Assembly (NCBI RefSeq): GCF_051851475.1 | Contig: NZ_JBPUSJ010000012.1 | Span: 1-64,000, forward strand | Reading direction: 5' to 3' | DNA: 64,000 bases | Source: Carboxylicivirga taeanensis | GTDB taxonomy: Bacteria; Bacteroidota; Bacteroidia; Bacteroidales; Marinilabiliaceae | In this document: piece by piece, positions 16,504-26,851 of the stretch | How positions within the stretch are numbered: the stretch's first letter is position 1 | Layout: the number at the start of each line of letters is the position of its first letter | The notes under the pieces: generated by a model | What the model saw: the letters and a program-made list of their open reading frames with translations, nothing else | What the model was told of the DNA's origin: nothing | Database searches by the model: none | Translations under genes and position numbers: made by a program

Positions 16504-18855
16504 ATGAATAAAAAACGCCAAAATATGAAACAAATAGAATTGCTATTTTTTAGCTGTTTTTTACTGGTGCTTGCTGCCTGCAGCGACAAGAATAAAGCCA
16601 GTGAAACACCATTGATACCAAAACCTAATCAAATCACTTACCAAGCCGATGCGTTTAAGTTCAGTAATGAGACCGAAATCATTGTTGAGGATACAGATTT
16701 GTTGCCGGGAATAGAGGTCTTCAATGAAAAAATTGCTCAACATGCTCAAAAAAAGCTGAATGTAAGAACCGAAGGCGCTTTCGAACATAACATTACGATT
16801 AAGCGTAATGCACAGCTGCCCGACGAAGGTTACCGGTTAAATGTGGCGAATAATGGAGTTTCTGTTGAAGCGGCTAATGCAAAGGGCGTTTTTTACGCCA
16901 TGCAAACTTTTTTGCAGATGTGTCCGTCTGAAGTTCTGGCAACCGGTCAAAGCAAAGCTTTTAGTTACCCGGTTAAAGCGGCAGCCATTGAAGATAGCCC
17001 CGGTTTTCCCTGGCGAGGTATGATGCTTGATGTATCGCGCCACTTCTTCACAAAAGACGAAGTTAAAGATCTCATCGATTACCTGGCGTTTCACAAAATT
17101 AATGTATTTCACTGGCACCTGGTGGATGATCAGGGCTGGCGCATCGAAATCAAAAAATACCCAAAACTTACCGAGGTTGGTGCCTGGAGAGTTGATCGTG
17201 AGCACTTGCCCTGGGAGGCTCGTCCACCTATGGAAAAGGGTGAAAAGGCGACCTATGGTGGTTTTTATACCCAAGAGGATATTAAAGAAGTTGTAGCGTA
17301 TGCGCAAAAGCGTTTTATAACTGTAGTGCCCGAGATTGAAATGCCTGGCCATACCACTTCATCTTTGGCGGCCTATCCCGAATACTCCTGTACAGGAGGT
17401 CCTTTTAACGTGGTACCCGGAGGCTTATGGCCCATTACCGACATCTATTGTGCGGGTAATGAGGCCACTTTTGGTTTTATAGAGGATATTCTCACCGAGG
17501 TAATGGCGCTATTTCCATCCCAGTACATTCATATTGGCGGGGATGAAGCCAATAAGGCTGAGTGGGAAAAGTGTGCCAAATGCCAGGCACGGATTAAGCG
17601 CGAAAAACTGGCTGATGAGCATGCGCTTCAAAGCTATTTTATTAAGCGGATAGAGAAATTTTTAAGCGCCAATAATCGCACCCTTATTGGATGGGATGAG
17701 ATATTGGAAGGTGGTTTAGCGCCTAATGCAACGGTTATGAGCTGGAGAGGCTTTGAGGGCGGAATTGAAGCCGCGAATAGTGGGCATGATGTGGTTATGA
17801 CACCGACTTCGTACTGTTACCTCGACTACTATCAAGGACCAATGGATACCGAGCCCGTGGCTTTTAATGGTTACGTTCCTTTGGAGAAAGTTTATCGTTT
17901 TGATCCGGTTCCGGCAAAGTTAAAGCCTGAAAATGTGAAGCATATTCTCGGAGGTCAGGGCAACCTGTGGACTGAGCAAGTGGGGGATAAGGAACATATG
18001 CAATACATGACCTTCCCAAGGATGGCGGCTATGGCTGAGGTATTGTGGACCAATAAAGAAAACCGCAGCTGGGATGATTTTTCAAAACGTATTGGGACAA
18101 TGACCCAAACATATGATAAAATGGGTCTCAATTATGCCAGAAGCATGTACACGGTCAACTTTGAAAGCGTGTTTGATGCCGCCAACAAAACAGTGGCTCT
18201 TGAATTATCTACTGAATTTCCAAGTGCTGAGATCTATTATACTTTAGATGGCAGTGAACCAACATTGAACTCAAATCGCTATACCGGTGCTGTTAATATT
18301 GACACGTCAGTCGATGTGGTGGCTGCCACATTTATAGATAAGAAAAAGGTAGGTAAGAATGCCCGTGTAAACTTTAATATGCACTTGGCAACAACAAAGC
18401 CCATTACCTATAAAAATCAGCCAAATGAAAGGTATCGCGGGCAGTCTGATATTACACTGGTTAACAGCATTAGAGGAGGCCGTAACTTTTCCGACGGGAA
18501 ATGGCAGGGCTTTAAAGGCGATAATCTGGAGCTATCGATTGATTTGGAGAAAGAGGAAACTTTATCGAAAGTTACAGTGGGCTGTTTGCATCAAACAGGT
18601 TCATGGATTTTTCTGCCCAAGCAAATTAAGGTACTTACATCGTTGGATGGTCAGGAGTTTACTGATGCCGGTTCAACCATTAACAGCATTCCATTGCAAA
18701 GTGAAGATCAGGTAATGGATTTTAGTGTTGATTTGAGCCATGTATCTGCTCGCTATGTGAAAGTAGTAGTGGTTAATCAGGGACTCGTTCCAAAATGGCA
18801 TGGTGCAGCAAGCAGCGATGCCTGGTTGTTTGTCGACGAAGTAATTATTGAGTAA
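16504..18855 (+). CDS. beta-N-acetylhexosaminidase lipoprotein (GH20)
   Basis: This protein of about 783 residues removes terminal GlcNAc/GalNAc from glycans such as chitin oligomers. It has a lipoprotein signal (LVLAAC), a GH20b alpha/beta domain (about 35-155), the catalytic barrel with the Asp-Glu pair in HIGGDEANK (Asp347-Glu348), and GWDEILEGG. A chitobiase-type C-terminal domain (AEIYYTLDGSEPTLNS) and a final F5/8-type-C-like sandwich complete it. It is probably exported to the cell surface or periplasm. The start may alternatively be the ATG at 16525, which gives a 19-residue signal. Confidence 0.9.
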   Translation: MNKKRQNMKQIELLFFSCFLLVLAACSDKNKASETPLIPKPNQITYQADAFKFSNETEIIVEDTDLLPGIEVFNEKIAQHAQKKLNVRTEGAFEHNITIKRNAQLPDEGYRLNVANNGVSVEAANAKGVFYAMQTFLQMCPSEVLATGQSKAFSYPVKAAAIEDSPGFPWRGMMLDVSRHFFTKDEVKDLIDYLAFHKINVFHWHLVDDQGWRIEIKKYPKLTEVGAWRVDREHLPWEARPPMEKGEKATYGGFYTQEDIKEVVAYAQKRFITVVPEIEMPGHTTSSLAAYPEYSCTGGPFNVVPGGLWPITDIYCAGNEATFGFIEDILTEVMALFPSQYIHIGGDEANKAEWEKCAKCQARIKREKLADEHALQSYFIKRIEKFLSANNRTLIGWDEILEGGLAPNATVMSWRGFEGGIEAANSGHDVVMTPTSYCYLDYYQGPMDTEPVAFNGYVPLEKVYRFDPVPAKLKPENVKHILGGQGNLWTEQVGDKEHMQYMTFPRMAAMAEVLWTNKENRSWDDFSKRIGTMTQTYDKMGLNYARSMYTVNFESVFDAANKTVALELSTEFPSAEIYYTLDGSEPTLNSNRYTGAVNIDTSVDVVAATFIDKKKVGKNARVNFNMHLATTKPITYKNQPNERYRGQSDITLVNSIRGGRNFSDGKWQGFKGDNLELSIDLEKEETLSKVTVGCLHQTGSWIFLPKQIKVLTSLDGQEFTDAGSTINSIPLQSEDQVMDFSVDLSHVSARYVKVVVVNQGLVPKWHGAASSDAWLFVDEVIIE

Positions 18856-18879
18856 GTTAATGGATGTGAGAATAAGTAC

Positions 18880-18911
18880 AAAAGGCAGATGTCATCAGAT
18901 ATCTGCCTTTT
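18880..18911. terminator. terminator between GH20 and the convergent helicase gene
   Basis: AAAAGGCAGAT (18880-18890) pairs with ATCTGCCTTTT (18901-18911). A and T runs on either side allow action in both directions. Confidence 0.75.
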
Positions 18912-18977
18912 GTTGTTTTAAAGCCCTTAATAAGAAGTGCCTGTAATCAACTTGTCAACTCAATGCGAAAGGAGTTG

Positions 18978-21900
18978 TCAAAATAAGCTGCCCTGTATGG
19001 CCACATCGCTTACGTTGATTACTTCGTCCTTATCGCGCAGGTACCAGAGGTAGCCTTCAATGTTTGAGTAGCCCATCTCCCTCAATAAGCCCATGTAACG
19101 CCTTACCTGTTGCGCATGTTTTTCATTTTTCAGCTCCCCAAACTTGTAGTCGATAACTGTTACGTTATCATTGTGTATGATGACCCTATCGGGGCGATAC
19201 GTGCCACCGGGCATTAAAATGGTTCCTTCATTGATAATTTGCCGGTCGGCAGCAAACCAGTCTTTCACCAAATCCTGACTGATTTTCGTATTGATAAAAG
19301 AGATCAGGCTATCTCGTTCTGAGGTTTTTAGTTGTCCGTTAAGGATGAGTCTGGTCACCGCTGTTTCCACATCATCTTTTGAAATAATGAGCTCAAATAA
19401 GCGGTGCATTACTTTTCCATATTTGAGATGTTTCAGGTGCTCAGGCGAACTCATGGCAACACTTTCGGGATGAATTTGGATACGCTTGCCCAGTTCGCTG
19501 GTTTTGAAGGGAACGGGGGCAGAGATTGGGGCGGGTTCTTTAACCGGTTGTTGCGGTATTTGTCCAAATTCAAATGTCTGGTTGTCACCATCCCAGCCTT
19601 CGGTCAATTGTTGCACCAGTGCCTCATCTTTCCCAGCCAGCATATTAAATTGGTTGATGATTCTAAAAAGAAGGTGGGATACATTCTTCAGTCCGCCAGT
19701 TTTTGCAGGTTGTTCAGCCATTATCACCAAGGCCTGCTCGGCCCTTGTTAACGCAACGTACAACAGGTTAAGGTTGTCTACAAACTGATGCAGACGCTCC
19801 GTCAGGTAATCATCGATAAAAATGGTGTGCAGCAGGTTGGCCGAATAATTCACGGGCAACAGTTCCAACCCGTTAAAAGGTGCGCTGTCGGGCTGGCACC
19901 AGATAAGGCTGCCATGGCCTTTATCATCAATGTTCCAGTTGCAATAGGGAAGCACCACCGCTTTAAACTCCAGTCCTTTGGATTTATGAATGGTCATAAC
20001 AGTGATGGCATTCTGATTTTCGGGCACTGAGATGGCGGTATTCTGTCCTTTGTCGTTCCACCAGTTAATAAAATCATGCACATTAACCGAATAGTTCGTC
20101 ACATAGTCGCGAACGGCATCCAACAGGCCCTGGAGAAAAACAAACTGGTTCTGATGCAGGTCGTTGGGTAAACGACGCACCAAGGCTTCGGTCATTTCAA
20201 ACAGCGGCTGGCCTTTCAGTTCAAGCAACTGCTCAGATAGCTGGGCAAACAGCTGTCCCTCTGTGTCGTGAAGGATATCTGTGTCGCAGTGGAGTGCATC
20301 AATGGTATTATTCGCATAAAAGTGACTGTAAAGCCTGATAAAGGCCTCTGCCACCTCATTGTCGGGTTCCTGGATGTATTTGATTTGCTGTACCACCAGG
20401 TTAACGGCTGGTGAACTACTTAGCAAAAGTGTTTCGTTGGATATCACCGGGTGTTTGCATGCAGTAGGTGAGTAGCTGCCCGAAAGCAGTGCTTCAGTAA
20501 TTTCTGTTCCTTCATTTTTTTTGCGAACCAGTATGCAGATGTCTTTATAATCATAGCCTTCGGCCAGCAAACGCTCTACTTGTTCTACCGCAGCCTGGGT
20601 GGCATTGGTTTTAAACTCAGCATTTTTTCCTTCGAGAAAGTCAACGTGTATAAAACCTCCTGAACCCTTTGATTTAGAAGCTATTTTTTGAACAGTATCG
20701 CTGTAGGCAATGCTGATTTTTTGCTGCAGGTCATCCGGAATATCTGCTTCTTCAATGGCCTCCTGTGATGAATTGATAAATTCGGTTTGCAAGAGGCGGG
20801 CGGCACTCTCAAAAATAATGTTGTTAAAGGTGATCACATTTTCGGAGCTGCGCCAGTTAGTGTCAAGCGTCAGATTAGTTAGTCCGTGTGCGGCAAAATC
20901 AATGTTTACCTGGTCACTAAGAAGTTTCCAGTCGGAGTTACGCCAGCGGTAGATGGACTGCTTTACATCCCCAACAATGAGCGCGTTATGGCCATCGCTG
21001 ACACTATTTTGCAACAGGGGCCTGAAGTTGTCCCATTGCAATCGCGAGGTGTCCTGAAATTCATCAATCATATAGTGCTGAAAGCGCGTACCTGTTTTCT
21101 CATAGATGAAGGGCGCGTCATTTTCATCAATAATCTGATGCAGTAAGCGGTTGGCATCAGCCAGTAAGAATAGGTTTTCGTTCCGGGCCAGCTCGTTGAC
21201 CTTTAGGGCAATATCGGTAATAATACCCAGGGCGTTGAGGTTTGAGAGGATGGCTTTGGCCGTAAAGAAGCTGACTTTTTGCTCCTTCAGTGTGGTCAAC
21301 AGTTCCACCAATGCCTCATTAAGACCATTGTTATAGCAGTCGATAATCAGGCTATTGTCCGATTCGCTGTTTTTATTATGAAAGGCGGCTTCCGGGTTAT
21401 TGGCTAGTGCTTCCAGCTTTAGTATTTCCAGGTAATCACTGCTTTTACTTACATTAACCAGTTTTTCCAGCTTTTTGAGGGGCGAACGCGATTTTCCTTG
21501 CAGAATGTCCCAGCTGATTCCGTGGGTTTTAAGCGTGTTCAGGCCTTTTTTGGCAGCGTCCTTAATTTGTTTTTCGAAGGCCTCAACAATCTTTATTAAT
21601 TCCAGCCGATAGGTACTCAGCAGCTTTTTATCTCGGAGCTTTTGAAGTACTTCGGGTTTCAGACTTTGAAACTCCTCTTTAAACACCTCTCGTCCCAGGG
21701 AGTTGAGTTCACTGGCAATGTTCCAGTCTTTTCCTTCTTCAATTTTTGATAGCGTATGCTTAATCAGCCATTCCTTTAACTCTTCGTTGCCTTTCAGCTC
21801 CAGTTCGCGCAATAAATTATCTACGGCCTGCGACAGAATTCGTTCGGCATCCAGCTCAATCTTAAAGTTAGCAGGCAGATTGGCTTCGTAGGCAAAAGAG

Positions 21901-22247
21901 CGAATCACCTTCTGAAAAAAGCTGTCGATGGTATTAATCGAAAACTTAGAGAAATCATTCAAAATATTAACCAACAGGTTCTTGGCAACCTTTCGAATGT
22001 AAGCTTCGGGTTTATCGAGCAGCTGCATCAAATCCTGCAGGTAATCGGGCTGTTCAGCTGTGGCAAGCGCATAGAGCTTATCGAGAATGCGATGCTTCAT
22101 TTCGGCGGTGGCTTTATTGGTAAAGGTCACGGCCAGAATGCTTTTGTAGCTTTGCGGTTCTCTAAAAAGGAGTTTTATAAATTCACCGGACAGCGTAAAG
22201 GTTTTGCCTGACCCGGCTGAAGCACGGTATATCTTTAATTGTGACAT
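18978..22247 (-). CDS. AddA/RecB-like UvrD helicase-nuclease
   Basis: This protein of about 1,089 residues joins a superfamily 1 helicase to a C-terminal PD-(D/E)XK nuclease. The Walker A motif is in IYRASAGSGKTFT near the N-terminus, FTNKATAEM is motif Ia, and MIDEFQDTSRLQ is motif II. VMTIHKSKGLEF, LLYVALTRAEQ and the nuclease motif TVIDYKFGE follow. The enzyme should process double-strand ends for recombination, as AddAB/RecBCD does. No AddB-like partner is adjacent. The ATG at 22247 is preferred because a -7 box lies at 22268-22275, below the longer start at 22280. Confidence 0.85.
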   Translation of the reverse strand: MSQLKIYRASAGSGKTFTLSGEFIKLLFREPQSYKSILAVTFTNKATAEMKHRILDKLYALATAEQPDYLQDLMQLLDKPEAYIRKVAKNLLVNILNDFSKFSINTIDSFFQKVIRSFAYEANLPANFKIELDAERILSQAVDNLLRELELKGNEELKEWLIKHTLSKIEEGKDWNIASELNSLGREVFKEEFQSLKPEVLQKLRDKKLLSTYRLELIKIVEAFEKQIKDAAKKGLNTLKTHGISWDILQGKSRSPLKKLEKLVNVSKSSDYLEILKLEALANNPEAAFHNKNSESDNSLIIDCYNNGLNEALVELLTTLKEQKVSFFTAKAILSNLNALGIITDIALKVNELARNENLFLLADANRLLHQIIDENDAPFIYEKTGTRFQHYMIDEFQDTSRLQWDNFRPLLQNSVSDGHNALIVGDVKQSIYRWRNSDWKLLSDQVNIDFAAHGLTNLTLDTNWRSSENVITFNNIIFESAARLLQTEFINSSQEAIEEADIPDDLQQKISIAYSDTVQKIASKSKGSGGFIHVDFLEGKNAEFKTNATQAAVEQVERLLAEGYDYKDICILVRKKNEGTEITEALLSGSYSPTACKHPVISNETLLLSSSPAVNLVVQQIKYIQEPDNEVAEAFIRLYSHFYANNTIDALHCDTDILHDTEGQLFAQLSEQLLELKGQPLFEMTEALVRRLPNDLHQNQFVFLQGLLDAVRDYVTNYSVNVHDFINWWNDKGQNTAISVPENQNAITVMTIHKSKGLEFKAVVLPYCNWNIDDKGHGSLIWCQPDSAPFNGLELLPVNYSANLLHTIFIDDYLTERLHQFVDNLNLLYVALTRAEQALVIMAEQPAKTGGLKNVSHLLFRIINQFNMLAGKDEALVQQLTEGWDGDNQTFEFGQIPQQPVKEPAPISAPVPFKTSELGKRIQIHPESVAMSSPEHLKHLKYGKVMHRLFELIISKDDVETAVTRLILNGQLKTSERDSLISFINTKISQDLVKDWFAADRQIINEGTILMPGGTYRPDRVIIHNDNVTVIDYKFGELKNEKHAQQVRRYMGLLREMGYSNIEGYLWYLRDKDEVINVSDVAIQGSLF

Positions 22248-22267
22248 GAACAACGTTTGTTTGCAAT

Positions 22268-22275
22268 CAAAAATA
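22268..22275 (-). promoter_or_regulatory. -7 promoter box of the AddA-like gene
   Basis: TATTTTTG on the minus strand lies 20 bases before the ATG at 22247. No convincing -33 TTTG was found. Confidence 0.45.
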
Positions 22276-22419
22276 GACAAATTATTGCACAGTGTAATAG
22301 CCGCTTCGTTTGCTTTCTCATAGGGAGTAATAGTTAGTTGCCATTGAATTTATCTGCAATAAGAAGTAGTAAGGGGTTTATTTTCAGGCTTTCTTTTAGT
22401 ATTATTAGCAATTATAACA

Positions 22420-24306
22420 ATGACTATGAGATACCTAATAAGACTCGTCCTGCTTTTACTTATCATGCCTCTTAATAGCGGAGTGGCCGCCCAATCGGAT
22501 AGCTTGCTGCAAAAAACGGATACGCTCAACCAGACCTTGTTTGAACGGTATAAGCAAAAGCTTTGGGAAGTAGACAGGCAGCGTAAGGCTGATTCGCTGA
22601 AGAAGGTGGAGTTAGAGGCGCAGCTGCTAAAGCTCAAAACGACCGACAACTTGCAGAAAGAAGAGTTGCTGAAACAGTTGTTGGCCATTGAGTTAAACGA
22701 AAAACAGCGGATTGCTGACAAGAAGGCTCACATTAACTCCTTGCGTAAAACGGCACGTGGTTTTCCGGTTGTGGGTGTTATGAAGGATACACTGTTTAAC
22801 GTATATACAAAACTAGGGGCGGCAACGCCCAAAGAGCGGGCTGATAACATTAGTCGCAAAATCAGGCGGTTGTACAACGATGATTTTTTGGTGGCTGATT
22901 CTATCCTGACGCATAAATCGGAAAATACTTATGACATTGTTTACCGGGATATGATTGTGATGAGCATTTCAGAAACCGATGCCATATGGCATGAACAAAG
23001 CATGGCGGAGCTGGCCGAACAGTACCAGGAGCTCATTCGCGAATCGGTTATAAGAGCCAAAAACGAAAACAGCTTGTTTAAGCTGGCGGCCCGCGTGGGT
23101 TGGGTGCTTGTGGTTATTGTTATTGCCTGGCTCATCATCTGGCTGATTGGTAAAGGATATCGACGCCTTTTGCTATTCATCCATCAGAAAAAGGCGACCT
23201 GGTTAAAAGATCTAACGTATAAAGACTATACTTTTTTGACAGCTGATCAGGAGTTGCATGTCATTCTGTTTTTAGTCAGGATAGTGCGCTGGCTGGTATA
23301 CGTTATTCTGCTCTACATCACTCTGCCAATTATCTTTAGTATATTTCCTTTTTCGCGCGACTGGGCCAATGCCTTGTTTCATTTAGTATGGTCGCCGTTT
23401 AAGGCGGTTCTAATGGCCGTGTGGGATTACCTCCCAAACTTGTTCAGTATATTGGTAATCTACTTTGTAATGAAGTATGTTATCCGCTTTGTCAGGTATA
23501 TCTTTAAAGAAATTCAAGCTGATAAATTAAAGATTTCGGGCTTTCATTCTGATTGGGCTATGCCCACCTACAGCATTGTAAAATTCCTGCTGTATGCCTT
23601 TATGTTTGTCTTGATTTTTCCATATCTGCCAGGGTCGGATTCAAATATTTTTAAGGGCGTATCGGTGTTTATTGGTATTCTTTTTTCCCTTGGTTCCTCA
23701 TCGGCCATTGCCAACATGGTGGCAGGATTGGTAATTACTTATATGCGACCATTTAAGATTGGCGATCGTATTAAAATTGGGGAAATTTCGGGCGATGTGA
23801 TTGAAAAAACACTCTTGGTAACAAGGGTGAGAACCATTAAGAATGAAATCATCACGATTCCCAATTCATCGGTACTAACCGGCAATACAACTAATTACAG
23901 TGTAGAAGCGCAGGAGAGAGGACTGATTATCCATACGACTTTAACCATTGGCTATGATGTGCCCTGGAAACTCATGCACGAGGCGTTGATAGAGGCGGCT
24001 GCCAGAACAGATATGCTCATGGATAGTCCGCAGCCTTTTGTATTACAAACCAGTCTGGACGATTTTTACGTGTCTTATCAGTTAAACGCTTATACGAGGG
24101 AAGCCAGTAAACAGGCGCTCATCTACTCCTCTCTGCATCAGCACATACAGGATGTATGTAATGAGCGAGGCATTGAAATACTGTCGCCTCATTACCGGGC
24201 AGCCCGCGATGGAAATGCCAGTACCATACCATCAGACTATTTGCCAGCAACTTATAAAGCACCTGGTTTTAATGTACGCATAGAAAAAAATCCGCCGGGC
24301 GAGTGA
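22420..24306 (+). CDS. MscS-family mechanosensitive channel
   Basis: This 628-residue protein has a signal peptide (to about AAQ, residue 25), a periplasmic coiled-coil region rich in Lys/Glu/Leu (about 30-110), several transmembrane helices, and the MscS core: a pore helix FSLGSSSAIANMVAGLVITYMRPFKIGDRIKIG and the beta domain with IPNSSVLTGNTTNYS. It should release solutes upon hypo-osmotic shock. It resembles large MscK-like members. The next gene, 92 bases on, is an ion antiporter, which fits a shared role in osmotic and ion balance. ATG 22426 is an alternative start. Confidence 0.85.
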   Translation: MTMRYLIRLVLLLLIMPLNSGVAAQSDSLLQKTDTLNQTLFERYKQKLWEVDRQRKADSLKKVELEAQLLKLKTTDNLQKEELLKQLLAIELNEKQRIADKKAHINSLRKTARGFPVVGVMKDTLFNVYTKLGAATPKERADNISRKIRRLYNDDFLVADSILTHKSENTYDIVYRDMIVMSISETDAIWHEQSMAELAEQYQELIRESVIRAKNENSLFKLAARVGWVLVVIVIAWLIIWLIGKGYRRLLLFIHQKKATWLKDLTYKDYTFLTADQELHVILFLVRIVRWLVYVILLYITLPIIFSIFPFSRDWANALFHLVWSPFKAVLMAVWDYLPNLFSILVIYFVMKYVIRFVRYIFKEIQADKLKISGFHSDWAMPTYSIVKFLLYAFMFVLIFPYLPGSDSNIFKGVSVFIGILFSLGSSSAIANMVAGLVITYMRPFKIGDRIKIGEISGDVIEKTLLVTRVRTIKNEIITIPNSSVLTGNTTNYSVEAQERGLIIHTTLTIGYDVPWKLMHEALIEAAARTDMLMDSPQPFVLQTSLDDFYVSYQLNAYTREASKQALIYSSLHQHIQDVCNERGIEILSPHYRAARDGNASTIPSDYLPATYKAPGFNVRIEKNPPGE

Positions 24307-24398
24307 CTGGTTAAATTTGCGACTAAATAAAAGACCTGTATATCGTTTATTGAGTGAAAAATTACTAAATTAATCACAGGAAACTAATTCTTATCGCC

Positions 24399-26198
24399 AT
24401 GGAACCATTTCATCTCAATATTTTAAATATTTCATTGGTGCTGCTTGCAGCCTATGTTGGAGGCGCGCTCATTCGGAAGTTTGGCTATCCGGCCATTTTA
24501 GGTGAGTTGTTAATTGGAATAATTCTAGGCCCAGGCTTGTTAGGGGTGATTGAGAGCAGTGAGTCTATAAAGGTGTTGGCCGAAGTAGGAATCATCCTGC
24601 TTATGGTTTACATTGGAATGGAGATTGAGTTTCAGGACTTGAAAAAGGCTTCGTGGCCTGGCTTGCTGGCTGCCATCGGAGGATTCTTCGTTCCCTTTGT
24701 TTTGGGCTATTTTTCCATTGTGTGGAGTGGAGGAACACCCATTTCAGGTCTCTTTGTGGCCATTGCCATCGGCGTCACCTCACTGGCTACCAAAAGCCGT
24801 ATTCTCATCGATCTTAAGTTGCTGAATACTCGCATTGCTTATGTGTTAATGGCCGGTGCCTTGATATCTGATGTGCTTGCACTTGTCATTTTTTCGGGCA
24901 TCACCAACTTTGCCGAATCCAGTTCCTTAGACATTTTAAGCCTGCTAATGATAGCCGGGAAAATCATCTTATTTTTCCTGATCACCATTGGGATAGGTGT
25001 ATATGTATTGCCGCGTATTGGCAGCTATTTGTCGCGCTCGGGCTTAAAAAACAGCACGGCTTATTTTACGCTTATTCTAATTGTCACATTTGGGTATTGC
25101 GAATTGGCCGAATTAGCTGGCATGCACAGCATCTTAGGAGCTTTTATGGCGGGCTTGTTTCTGAAAGATAAGCTGTTCTCAAAAACTATTTCCAAGGAAT
25201 TGAATAAGGCTTTTTACGATGTTTCCATCGGTTTTATGGCCCCTGTATTTTTCGTTTCGGCCGGCTTTTTTGTAGATATAACCGTGTTCCAAACCGACCT
25301 CGGGTTATTACTGCTGATAACCGGCCTGGCTGTGGTAGGCAAGATATTAGGCACAGCTTTATTTTACTTGCCATCGGGCAATGGCTGGCGCGAAGGTATA
25401 ACAATTGGTACAGGCATGAACGGACGTGGGGCGGTGGAAATAATCATTGCCGAGATTGGCTTAAAGATGGGGATCATCGATCAAACTATTTTTTCAATTT
25501 TAGTTTTCATGGCCATTTTTACGACACTAACCGTACCGCTTTTATTAAACTGGACGACCAGATGGTTGCGCCGCCGCGATGAACTGGTGTACATGGACCA
25601 GCGTACTGGGGTGCTGCTGCTTGGCGTTAATTCATTAAGTATGTTGCTGGCTAAATACCTGGTTCCACAACGACCGGTTTATATGATTGATAACAATATG
25701 AATCATGTCAATAAAGCGAAAGCAATGGGCTTTAACTGTATATACGGTAATGCGCTTAACAAAGAGACACTGGATGAGTTATCGATGGAAAATATCCAAA
25801 CCTTTATCGGACTCACTACCAACAGCCAGGTTAACTTATTATCTGGGCAGCTGTCAAAAGATTCTTTTTTGGTACCACAGGTGAAAGTGGCCATTGTTCA
25901 GCAGGAATCGAAATCGGGCAATGAGCTCTTAAAGCGCTTTGAAGCAGACTCCTTATTTGCCGGTCATCCGAGGCTGGACCGTTGGTTTGCAGCCATTGGT
26001 AATGAGCATACAAAAGAGGTTGTGGTGGCAGTTGATAAAGAAATTAGCACCGAAGATTGGAGTGCTAAGTTTACCGATAATATCAATCGGTTTTTACCAA
26101 TCCTTATTCGCAATCAGCAGGGGAAGTTGCGTGTTTTTGCTTCCGGCGACAGGCTTGAGGAAGGAGAGGAGGTTATTGCTTTGGAACTGGCTCGTTAA
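24399..26198 (+). CDS. CPA2-type Na+(K+)/H+ antiporter with C-terminal RCK-like domain
   Basis: This 599-residue inner-membrane antiporter has about twelve helices (residues 5-385). The family segments are GYPAILGELLIGIILGPG, the ALISDVLALVIF helix with the ion-binding Asp, and GTGMNGRGAVEIIIAEIGL. A cytoplasmic Rossmann domain similar to TrkA-N/RCK (about 400-520; GVLLLGVNSLSMLLAKYL ... YMIDNN) should bind a nucleotide and regulate transport. It is probably cotranscribed with the MscS gene and ends at a strong terminator. Confidence 0.85.
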   Translation: MEPFHLNILNISLVLLAAYVGGALIRKFGYPAILGELLIGIILGPGLLGVIESSESIKVLAEVGIILLMVYIGMEIEFQDLKKASWPGLLAAIGGFFVPFVLGYFSIVWSGGTPISGLFVAIAIGVTSLATKSRILIDLKLLNTRIAYVLMAGALISDVLALVIFSGITNFAESSSLDILSLLMIAGKIILFFLITIGIGVYVLPRIGSYLSRSGLKNSTAYFTLILIVTFGYCELAELAGMHSILGAFMAGLFLKDKLFSKTISKELNKAFYDVSIGFMAPVFFVSAGFFVDITVFQTDLGLLLLITGLAVVGKILGTALFYLPSGNGWREGITIGTGMNGRGAVEIIIAEIGLKMGIIDQTIFSILVFMAIFTTLTVPLLLNWTTRWLRRRDELVYMDQRTGVLLLGVNSLSMLLAKYLVPQRPVYMIDNNMNHVNKAKAMGFNCIYGNALNKETLDELSMENIQTFIGLTTNSQVNLLSGQLSKDSFLVPQVKVAIVQQESKSGNELLKRFEADSLFAGHPRLDRWFAAIGNEHTKEVVVAVDKEISTEDWSAKFTDNINRFLPILIRNQQGKLRVFASGDRLEEGEEVIALELAR

Positions 26199-26261
26199 GT
26201 GTGAGAAATGACAAACTGTAGAAAGTGGAGCACAGGTTCTCTACGGTTTATAGATCAGCAA

Positions 26262-26286
26262 AGCCAGGATACAAGTCCTGGCTTTA
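26262..26286. terminator. bidirectional terminator after the antiporter
   Basis: AGCCAGGA (26262-26269) pairs with TCCTGGCT (26276-26283). It also serves the convergent ribH gene, though the T run is short. Confidence 0.6.
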
Positions 26287-26309
26287 CCTTATAATATTTT
26301 AAATGCATC

Positions 26310-26804
26310 TTAGCTTTTAAGCGAACGGTTCAAGTGCACCATTTTAATGGCCGTTACCGCTCCTTCATCACCTTTATTGCCATGCTTGCCACCAGCTCTG
26401 TCGAGTGCTTGCTGCTGATCAAGTGTGGTGAGTAAACCAAAGATGAAAGGAATGGGGTATTGCACATTTAACAGTGTCATACCTTGTGTTACTCCCTGAC
26501 AAACAAAATCGAAGTGTGGTGTGTCGCCCTGGATGACGCATCCTAAGCAAATTACAGCATCCACATCAGTCATTTCAGCCAGGTACTTGGCGCCTGCTGT
26601 CAGCTCAAAACTGCCTGGTACGTATTTTTTAATAATGTTATCTTCCGAAGCACCATGTTTTACCAATGTTTCGTAGGCCCCTTTGAAAAGGGCTTCAGTA
26701 ATTTCGGTGTTCCATTCTGATACTACAATGCCGAACTTCATGTCAGCAGCCGATGGAACATCTGCTATGTTGTAATCTGATAAGTTTTTAAGACTTGTTG
26801 CCAT
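26310..26804 (-). CDS. ribH: 6,7-dimethyl-8-ribityllumazine synthase
   Basis: This 164-residue enzyme condenses 5-amino-6-ribitylamino-uracil with dihydroxybutanone phosphate in riboflavin synthesis. Family motifs are VSEWNTEIT, VPGSFELTAGAKYL, LGCVIQGDTPHFDFV (with the catalytic His) and AGGKHGNKGDEGAVTAIKM. It normally assembles into pentamers or 60-mer shells. No other riboflavin gene is adjacent. Its promoter overlaps the terminator of the TPR gene just upstream, so the two genes are probably transcribed separately despite the 72-base gap. Confidence 0.95.
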   Translation of the reverse strand: MATSLKNLSDYNIADVPSAADMKFGIVVSEWNTEITEALFKGAYETLVKHGASEDNIIKKYVPGSFELTAGAKYLAEMTDVDAVICLGCVIQGDTPHFDFVCQGVTQGMTLLNVQYPIPFIFGLLTTLDQQQALDRAGGKHGNKGDEGAVTAIKMVHLNRSLKS

Positions 26805-26820
26805 TGTTTTGTGTTTTGTG

Positions 26821-26851
26821 CAAAAATAAAAGAGGTTGCCTATATAGACAA
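26821..26851 (-). promoter_or_regulatory. ribH promoter embedded in a terminator
   Basis: On the minus strand TTG (26851-26849) and TATTTTTG (26828-26821) are separated by 20 bases, a near-consensus pair. The -33 box lies in the 3' region of the upstream gene's terminator stem, and the -7 box is its T run. Confidence 0.6.

Noticed and set aside
16837..17352. 171-codon minus-strand frame inside the GH20 gene, and similar long antisense frames elsewhere
   Set aside because: They mirror well-conserved genes on the other strand and encode no recognisable domain.
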